From Aspidiotus rigidus (taxonomy: Eukaryota > Arthropoda > Insecta > Hemiptera > Diaspididae), in contig JAVHKY010000054.1 of assembly GCA_035079385.1 (NCBI GenBank), positions 3,263,501 through 3,327,500 of the forward strand: a DNA stretch of 64,000 nt, read 5' to 3'. The position numbers and the translations under genes are program-made. A model generated the notes under the pieces. The model had not been told where the DNA came from and ran no database searches. It saw nothing but the letters and a program-made list of their open reading frames with translations. Shown in pieces: positions 1-64,000 of this stretch (position 1 is the first letter of the stretch; each line of letters starts with the position of its first letter).

Positions 1-729
1 ACGACTGCGAAATTCTTGCGTTTTCCTGTTCGATAATTTCACATTAAACGATTTTATTCACATCAACGAACGAGTTGCATATGATTTATAAATTGTGAAG
101 TAAAATCTCACTAGACCATCCATATTTTTGACTAAATATTGACAAAATTCCTTCGAAAGGATTGTTTCCCATACGAAGTACGTCAGAAAATTTATTTGAG
201 AGAAAAATATACCCAAAAGAAAAACAAAACTCATAAATTTGAAGTTTTTGATTCGTATATATTGAAGAAAAAAAGTTCTGTCTTTATCTTAAATTCAACG
301 ACGATTTACGTGATAAACCGGTGAAATGAGTTTTCAATACTTTATCAACTTCCATTATGAGTCTACCGTCGAAAAATGATTGCGCTTTAAAATTTAGCAA
401 ACCTACAATTTTTCACTTACTTTCAGTCATACTCACATGAGGATGCCAAGAGTGTTCATCACTACCGAAAAAATTCATCATTTAAAACTTACTTTCTGAA
501 TTGTTTTGGGTGTGATAATTCCAGTTTACTGGTTATGATGATACGGAAAATTTATTGGGACCGATTGATGAAATTCTATATTGAAAAAAGTCAGGACATT
601 TTTGTCACCATGTCAGTAGATACCTACTGATCAACTTTTTCCGGTAACTCTCGATTTGGTAACCAACTTTTTACATCCCCATGTGAATACTCTAAGAATC
701 TAAGTTTCACGAGCAATTACAAGTCTCAC
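1..729. other. EML intron, no feature seen
   Basis: AT-rich intronic sequence after the donor at 729. I looked on the minus strand for the last WD blade and its polyadenylation region and did not find them. Confidence 0.6.
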
Positions 730-57111
<56,382 letters not shown>

Positions 57112-58139
57112 TGAAACGAAAGGATAGAAAAATAAGAACGAAACGAAACGAGAGAAAAATAAAATCCGTTGTCCATCGCGCTTGAAAATTATACAGTCGT
57201 ACATCCCGCAAACAATATTAATTTATTCCTTTGAAAATGATCGGTGGTAATTTTCTCGCATTCGCAACAATCTCACACTAATTGAGTCCTCATTAGAATA
57301 CAAAACTGATACGTTATTTCTATGAGATACTGTCATGAAAATTTTCTCGAGTTATGAAGAAGAAAAAGGATTGAAGCGCAACCAATCGTGAGTTCATAGG
57401 TAGGTACTTATCAAATGGAAGAGACGTGCGGCAATTAATATTTTTCGCAAGTAGGGAATTCCACACAAATTAATTATGCAATCTTCAACCAAACTCTCTT
57501 ATATCTGAATGACTCTTTACGAAACTGGGTTTTCAACTTTGTACTACACTGTATTATGTTTGAATAATGCTTTGAAAACATTGTGCGCTCGAGCTATCGC
57601 GTCGTCTTCTGTCTAATTAAAACATCAGAACAGAAAAGTAAATCAAGATAATAACGAAAATCAGCGAAGAGAGTATTTCCATTCACGCTTTCTTTTAATC
57701 ACACTCGTATTAGACGTTCTACACAATAATTGCTCGGGGAATGGGAAAATAATGCCGAGTGGACAATTATCAATGGAATTGGTAACAAAGATCCATCCAT
57801 TGAGCTGACCATTGCGATATAAACGGAGGAACAATATTATAGTTGAGGTATAAATAGTTTAAAATTATGACGCCGCTATCAAATTATTCCTGCGCGTTTG
57901 GGAAACCAAACTGCGGAAAATTTTCTCAGTTGATGACTCTCTGATTTAGTCATTAACGTTCAACGTTCATTAAGAAAGGTCGTTTGAGTTTTCAATTCGA
58001 AAGATCTCACAATCTATATAAATTGGAGACAGGTTTCAAGGAAGAAGGGAAAAAATTCCAACACTAATAAAAAATACCTAATCATTATTTCTCACGTCGA
58101 GAAGTTTGGATCAATAGAGTTACAACACAACTAGCTAAA
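57112..58139. other. upstream of the EML leader exon, nothing recognised
   Basis: Further 5' UTR exons or the EML promoter may be here, because an acceptor-like TTTCAG ends at 57112. I cannot place them. Confidence 0.4.
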
Positions 58140-58340
58140 CGGTGTTCCTCAAACCGTCGATCGCGATCAACCTGTCGATCGTCGAGGCATTTTTGGTCAA
58201 GAATTTTGTAGAAATTGCGGCTAAAATCGGAATACACACGCGTCGGGCTGCGTCTGACTCCTGATTTTTACTTCGGTCGCTCGCGAAACATGTCTAATTT
58301 TGAAAAGTAGATCGCGTCTCGAAACCTTAGCAGAACACTG
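58140..58340. mobile_element. hAT-like MITE with CGATCG-rich ends
   Basis: Begins CGGTGTTCCTCAAACC and ends TTAGCAGAACACTG, an imperfect inverted repeat of the hAT CAGTGTTC type. The adjacent words AGCTAAA(C) and AGCTAAGA look like an aged 8-bp duplication. Interior words GTCGATCGCGATC and GGTCGCTCGCG resemble the ends of many hAT MITEs. Confidence 0.65.
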
Positions 58341-58359
58341 AGCTAAGATATTAAAAAAT

Positions 58360-58600
58360 GATGGCGAGATCCATCTTCTGTCTTATATACGACTCGATAT
58401 TCGAAATTTTTCCAAGTCCAACTCATTCAATGGATGAAACGAATCCACCTTCTATTGTACTAAAGCCAAAAATCTAAACTTTTCCAAGCCCCTCTCCATA
58501 GTCCAACTCATTTGGGGGTTGAAATTCTAATAAGGAACCTGTGTTGGAAAATTTGGCGTCCGCCGGCCGATGACAATTGACCGACCCTGATCCACCGTAA
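58360..58600. mobile_element. decayed AACAGGGAACCTG-family MITE fragment
   Basis: It shares TTTTTCCAAGTCC, GTCGAAATTTTT-like and GGAACCTGTGTTGG words and the GGCGTCCGCC patch with the better copies, but the termini are not intact. Confidence 0.55.
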
Positions 58601-58689
58601 CTTCGAGATTGGTTAACAGTATCCAACAAAACAGCAAAGATCGCGATCAGATTCTAGAGGAAAAAGAAACTACCAGTTCGCACTTAAAC

Positions 58690-60270
58690 AAAGCATTAGA
58701 AACAACAGGGAGCAGAAAGTGCAATTAGACAAGGTGGAAATCGAGAGTAATCACAAACTTGTATTCTTGGGTGTGACAAACATGTTCGGTACCACACCAA
58801 AGGAAGAACACTTCTCACCCTGTAGCGAAACACAAATACCGTGGAAATCCTAACGGGCTGAAGTCATAGGCCACATTTCCACGAAGGCGCGATATTTAAA
58901 CATCCCATAATATTAGAGTCACGAATTCCACACAGGCAAAAACCAAGTGACTCTTGCGCGTTCCTCCGTATATTTGAATGGGTGATGTTGAAACATACAA
59001 CAGACACACGCTCTTCTCGGCGATGCGCGATCCATGTTCTGTGAGATAGCGAGACTCTTCGGCCAATCCAATAACAAGTTCTAGAGCCAGTAAGGAAAAT
59101 TAGCAATAGGATTACCCTTGTCATCAATATTGGCGGAGATATTCATGAATGACATGGAAACCAAGGCTCACATCTCGATCAAATACTGGACTCAAAATGT
59201 ATGTAATGATATCTTGGTGGAAGCAATTTCTTCTGGAAACAAAGGATCAAATTCACAGGGGAAAAGAGCAACGAGACCACCACTTATCTGGACCTAACAC
59301 TCACACCAGAGAACGACAGGATAAAATACAGAATCCAGGAAAAGCCTACAAACACAGACAGCATCATCTCGAACGACTCCTACCAACCCCCCCCCCCCCC
59401 CAGGCACAAGTGAGCAGCGATTTACAACTACTGCTACATGAAAAGAAAAGGGAAGAAATTGAGATTGTAAAGCAGATTGTAGCAGGCAACGGCTACTGTA
59501 GAGGTACGGTCGAGGGGGTCCTAACGGAACGGAGTCAAAGAGAGGAATTCATGACAGCACATTGAGCAAGTAGTCTGAATTAGCATCATACAAAGGGAAG
59601 TACACAAACATGAGTTGATGAGGATAAAAAGTAGGCATCCATAACAACCTACCTGCGGTGAAGAGAATAGCAACGACCAAACGAAGGAAAAATACAAGAG
59701 ATGCTTGAGCGGAGGGAGAACAGTGCAAAGGCATCTACATTGGCGAGACTGGGAGAAAGTTTGGCATCAGGAGAAAGGAGCACAAACCATCGATTGAAAA
59801 AGAAGATGGCAAGTCTCGCTTGGTAAACACTACAATGAAGAACAGTACAATGGTGAAGGAATATTCGAGGTCATACACGTAGAAAACCGCACAAAGAGAA
59901 GAAAACTCTAGGAACGGCTGGAGATCGCAAAAGCTGAAAGAACAGCTACCCTTTTTTGAGCAATGTAATCACGTTTGACACTGAACGATTATTCAGCCCA
60001 GCGATTGGATGAGACAAAAAAAATAGAACCGACCAATAGGATGGCAACAAACTTGGTAGCCAATAATGGGAAACAACACAAAAGCGGATGGACCAATCAC
60101 AACGCAGTATTGTTATAGCAAATCAGATCACAGTGTTGGACTATAAAAGCCAATGTTTAAGGCTTTGTTCCTCAGTAGCGACTCAATTGATTATAGGTTA
60201 CTATCCAAAAGTAATCTTGTAAGGTAACTCATACAGTAGATTTGCACACTAGGGATCTTTTCAATTTTTA
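58690..60270 (+). mobile_element. decayed Penelope-like family-1 copy
   Basis: Fragments of the RT (TNMFGTTPKEE near 58776, NPNGLK at 58850), then after an insertion ILAEIFMNDMETK near 59123, and the nuclease (GIYIGETGRKFGIRRKEHK near 59726-59785, NRTKRRKL) appear with many shifts. The tail with CCAATCACAACGCAG and ACTATAAAAGCC ends near 60270. EIEIVKQIVAGNGY at 59455-59500 shows the ancestral frame that the 18.4-kb copy has lost. Confidence 0.8.
58868..59090. mobile_element. unclassified ~220-bp insertion in the PLE
   Basis: It separates the RT words NPNGLK and LAIGLPLSSILAEIF. It begins TAGGCCACATTTCCACGAAG; no clear matching right end or target duplication is visible. It replaces the expected ~40 RT codons, so it may be an insertion plus deletion. 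Confidence 0.45.
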
Positions 60271-60299
60271 GTGCTCTTTTTACACCTCATCTTAATCAA

Positions 60300-60800
60300 A
60301 GTAAGTTCCTACGATCGAAATCAAATTCGTCCCATAGAACAAGCTCCTTCAATTCCTGGTTTGACTTCGATAAGGAGGCCGTCGATCTTCTAAGTCCCCT
60401 TCCTGTCGCACATGGCACGAAAGTCGAAATGCCAACTAGGAATCTGTTCTGTGGGTGAGGGGGGAGGAGGGTGTAATTTAAAAATATTGGAATCTCGCTC
60501 CTTCAATCATAATATATAGTACAAAAATCAGGGAACCAGTTCCATGGGGGATTTTGGGAAATTTGCCGTGCGCCGTAAGCCGTGCACCGTCTAGCGAAAA
60601 ACTTGGAAAAATTTTGACCCCTATCATATATAGCTCGGAGGGGGGAATTTTTTTTTTCAAGTCCCCCTCCTATCATATAATTATAGCTCGAGATTCGACT
60701 AGGCTTATAGTAGATCTAGGCCTTCTTTATACTAGCTTTATCTAGGTCTAGGCTTCCTTGAATTCTCAATACCAAATACCATACGACTAAACGAATACGT
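60300..60800. mobile_element. two decayed AACAGGGAACCTG-family MITE pieces
   Basis: 60335-60415 carries the subterminal words in reverse (CCCATAGAACAAGCTCCTTC and TTCGATAAGGAGGCCGTCG). 60530-60780 begins CAGGGAACCAGTTCCATGGG and runs through GGAAATTTGCCGTGCGCCG, CCCTATCATATATAGCTCGG and a GGCTTCCTTGAATTCTCAAT end, the reverse orientation of the copy at 50399-50810. Confidence 0.65.
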
Positions 60801-60814
60801 TCCTCAAGGTTACG

Positions 60815-63295
60815 GCAGTCCTTAATAAACGCGAAAGGACGAATACTCCGAAGGGAGAGTAAACACTGCAAACCGCAGAAAAATATAAGACGACGAGCGC
60901 TTTCGGTTAATAAACCATCATCAAGCCTGAACTATAAAAGCAACTGACGAACAGAAGGGAAAAACAAGGTATTAAGGTTGGCCAAACGAGAAATCACGGT
61001 GTGAATCATAAACCAGTTCAATCAGGCCATCTTCCGGAATGTACGAGTTGAGTACAGCCACACCATCGGTGTTGAGATGACGCATTATCTCTATATGCTC
61101 GAAGGTCAATGCGCTTCCGGTAAGAATACGCCTTATGGAGGAGCTTTTCGGATCCCTCGCGGAAGCTGTGGTCACTGTTTATTAAATGATCGGCGAAAGC
61201 TGACTCCCCTAAGTGTCCCTTCTTCCAAGACTTTAGGTGCTCAGCTACTCTAACTTTCATTTGGCGGCTGGTCTCACCAATATAAAAGCCTCCACAATCC
61301 CCACATCCCAACTTGTAACACCACTCCCCTCACCAACAGGTATGGGGTCCTTCAGTCTCACAAACAACCTCTTGACTGTGGTAGGGTTGTCAAACGTGGG
61401 TCTGAAGCCAAACAGGCGGAGGGGCCGACCCAATTGGAGGGAGAACTTCCCCAAGAAAGGGAGACTGATCCAACGCAAACATCGATCACGGATCGTGTCT
61501 CGGGGGAGGGAGGTGGTGGAATCAAGAAGGCTCTTCGTAACTTTCCTCCGGACCATCACGTAGACATCGACATTGACCCCATTCACTCCGGCCAGGTGTT
61601 TTATTGTGAGTAACTCTTTCTTGAAGGCAGACTGACTCAAAGGAATACGAGTCAGTCTGTGAACTAGGCTGTGAAAAGCAGCCATCTTATGAGCAACAGG
61701 ACCGAACGAACCACCGCGGACTAAAATATCGGTCGAAGTATCTTTCCTGTAAATTCCAAACTTATGAATACCGTCTATTATAGAGATCGATAAATCCAAA
61801 AAGTTAATGGAAAAAAATTTGATGGAAGGGTACCAGGAATTGAGATACCTCAGAAACTCACCAAGGAGATATGGGGACCAGTCCAGGTACATAGAACGTC
61901 ATCAAAGTACCTGTGCCAATAGTGAATATGATTAAGTAACACCTGGTTCGAGGAAAAGAGGTCAAGTTCAAACTTAGACATGAAAATTTCGGAGATGAGA
62001 GAGCCTACAGGTGATCCAATAGGGATCCCTACTTCATCAGGAAACTCGAAAAATTTTCCTTCGAATTTACAGTAGTTGGGGGACCAGCAAATATTCAGAA
62101 GATCGAAAAATTCATGAAGCTCATTGTGAGGGATGTTGGCTTTAACGAGTAGCTCACACACATACGCTGGATAGTAGCAGCCTTAGGAATATATTAGGGA
62201 ACAAACCAAGGACATCAAACGAGCAGATGGTCATTCCCGGGGGAAGACTTACATCCTTCACGACGTCAGTTAAGAAGGCCGAATTCAAGACCGAATGAGG
62301 GGATTCAAAATCAATACGATTGTTGAACCAACGGTCCAGGAATTCGGCAAAGAGGTAGGTAGGCGAGGAGATGAAAGAAACAACGGGTCGCATCGGGGTA
62401 TTGTTCTTATGCACTTTGGGCAGCCCTTAGATGAGGGGGGGGGATGTAGGGTTAGGAACAGGGAGGGCTTTTTTCAAACCAGGAGTTTTGATGATAGCCT
62501 CACTCCTGTTGATGACACTCCTAACTTCTTTTACGTGCTTAGGAAAGCTGAAATCCTCGCTCTCTTTAGCACCACACTGCTGGAGGACTTCATGGACCTT
62601 GGAAGAATAGGCGGATTTCTTCCCACAACAGCATTGCCCTTGTCAGCCTTAGTGACGATTAAATCTCCTTCTTTAATCTTCCTCTTTAAACCTTGAATCA
62701 CTCCTCCCAATTTATCACTCATGCGAGGGAGGGGGTTGTTGCGGACTAATTCGGCACAAAGTTTCTGGGTATTAAAACCAGGACCAATTTTAACAGCGAG
62801 ATCCGCAAAAACATTCGCCAAGGTTTCATCTTTCTTGAGGGGAGGTAGACTAAATTTCAAACCTTTCCTCAAGGAGGGCTGTTTCGTTACTATTAAACAC
62901 TACCTGACTATTATTTATGAGGGGGTGGTGGAACGTATGGGCGACAACACCGTCACTCACCCCTTTCTCAACCACATCATCATTAACCTTCAGTAAGGAG
63001 GACAACTTCCTATTTTTCTTCTCCTTCAAGTTCACCTCACACTTCCGACACTTTTCATTGACGTCCCGCATAAAGTAATCAAACTCAAGAGGGAGGAGCA
63101 TACCGGAGAGTCTCGAATGGACCATAAGCTTTAATCTAGTCGTAATATTGTATTTACCATGCCATCTTTGCAACTCTGTTCTTATCCACTTCCCCCTCAT
63201 ATGATTTTCCAGTTTCTTAGTTGTAATCTTACAATCGGAATAAAACAGGAATTTAACGAGCTCAGGTTTCAAATGCAACACTAAACACCGACGAA
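60815..63295 (-). mobile_element. decayed Penelope-like element, family 2/3, with N-terminal region
   Basis: The minus strand from 63281 reads an N-terminal region (LHLKPELVKFLFYSDCKI, CRKCEVNLKEKKNRKL), then LRKGLKFSLPPLKKDE and KADKGNAV (62860-62640). Next come RPVVSFISSPTYLFAEFLDR, FDVLGLFPNI (motif A), FPDEVGIPIGSPVGSLISE, YWHRYFDDVLCTW (motif C, V changed to F), CGDCGGFYIGETSRQM (nuclease) and YIPEDGLIELVYDSHRD, spread over five frames. The tail to about 60815 includes the hammerhead-like stem. It is related to the 29453-32298 element but clearly diverged, and it is the only copy here that keeps N-terminal coding sequence. Confidence 0.85.
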
Positions 63296-63590
63296 GAAAC
63301 CAAATATGAGAGGAAAACGAAGCGCGTTGCTTCCGAAACTCACAAAACAGGTTCCCTGCGTTCCTCGTTCAACTTCGTTAAAGAAGCCGTCGTTTTTCCA
63401 AGTTCCTCTCCCGCGACAAGTAGCTTGATATTTCAAAATTTTTTCATTTCCAACTTCTCTGATTGTTGAACTTCTCCAGACTTCAATTTTGAATTCAATT
63501 CTCAAAATCAAATCCATCTGTCCCATAGAACAGGTTTCCTGAATTCCATAGTCAATTTCGTTAAGGAAGCCACTGTTTCGACTTACATAT
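63296..63590. mobile_element. AACAGGGAACCTG-family MITE pieces
   Basis: CAAAACAGGTTCCCTGCGTT and CCTCGTTCAACTTCGTTAAA followed by AGAAGCCGTCGTTTTT at 63341-63396 give the subterminal end in reverse. A second, more diverged copy of the same end occurs at 63519-63575 (CCCATAGAACAGGTTTCCTG, TCGTTAAGGAAGCCACTG). Confidence 0.7.
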
Positions 63591-64000
63591 GATAGAAAGG
63601 GGACGCGGAAAAATCCTGACTTTCGAGCTCTACATGAAAGGAGGAGGATTCAGAAGAGTTTAGACTTTTCAGGACTGCAATTTTCCGGAAAAAATATCCG
63701 ACAACCTCAAGGTCGTTTAGAGGTCGACTTTCCACCATATTATACAGCTTGGAGATCAAAATTTTTTCAAGCCCCCTCCTATTATATATATAGCTTGAAA
63801 GTCGTAATTTCGCAAGTCCAGGTTGATGGTGTGAATTTCTCCAGGTCCCACTTCTATTACCAGAAGAGCGCGAAAAAGAGGAAAATTCTCCCTTAGTGCC
63901 TGATTAGATTAGGGTAGGTAAGTTTTTGCTGGTAGGTGGAACATCAAATTTTTCGGGAAAAAGAACATAGAACGGGTTCCTTGTTGACAGATCAAAACTA
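63591..64000. mobile_element. further MITE-family interior and end, running to the window edge
   Basis: It contains CAAGCCCCCTCCTATTATAT, ATAGCTTGAAAGTCGTAATT and finally AACGGGTTCCTTGTTGACAG, which resembles the terminal word of the family. Confidence 0.5.

Noticed and set aside
1..729. Terminal EML exon within the first 730 bases
   Set aside because: No minus-strand sequence resembles the final WD blade, and no acceptor in phase 0 opens a matching frame.

Overview
The window is eukaryotic, AT-rich DNA from an arthropod, most likely an insect. It has GT-AG introns up to 28 kb, many homopolymer runs, Penelope-like and non-LTR retroelements, and hAT-like and foldback DNA elements. There are no operons, no RNA genes that I can see, and no CRISPR arrays.

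One host gene organises the window. It is an EML (echinoderm microtubule-associated protein-like) gene on the minus strand. Sixteen coding exons run from a start codon at 57007 down to 730, and the last coding exon lies beyond base 1. Every junction is GT-AG and every phase agrees, giving 820 codons without an internal stop. The order is a leader exon (56932-57111), the coiled-coil exon (39168-39356), two Ser-rich linker exons (33384-33951), then HELP/TAPE and WD40 exons packed into 730-5327. A second possible first exon at 46770-46824 fits the same phase.

Nearly everything else is mobile or repeated DNA in three large introns. The 28-kb intron (5328-33383) holds decayed Penelope-like elements (PLEs, 5640-7690), a 0.9-kb palindrome (7706-8590), a 4.4-kb foldback element built of ~153-bp repeats (13026-17426), and a PLE with an inverted second arm and 12-bp target duplications (17421-20676). 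It also holds a plus-strand AAA-ATPase-like gene with a signal peptide and a frameshift (21203-22821), then an inverted paralog fragment. Last comes a Jockey-type LINE split by a second PLE of the same architecture (27900-32690). The 5-kb intron (33952-39167) carries PLE pieces around a 2.7-kb element whose core is a TGACGTCA-rich minisatellite. The 17.6-kb intron (39357-56931) carries a hAT-like MITE, a 4-kb TTGA/TCAA-rich array, a tandem MITE pair, a decayed RTE-like LINE interrupted by a MITE, and a Jockey fragment. Upstream of the gene (57112-64000) are further PLE and MITE copies.

The most interesting signals are: two unrelated PLE insertions with the same inverted-arm layout and exact 12-bp target duplications; a hammerhead-like stem in PLE tails with a paired base change; one MITE family whose internal repeat appears to have grown into the CRE-like minisatellite; and the secreted-looking AAA-ATPase gene inside the intron.
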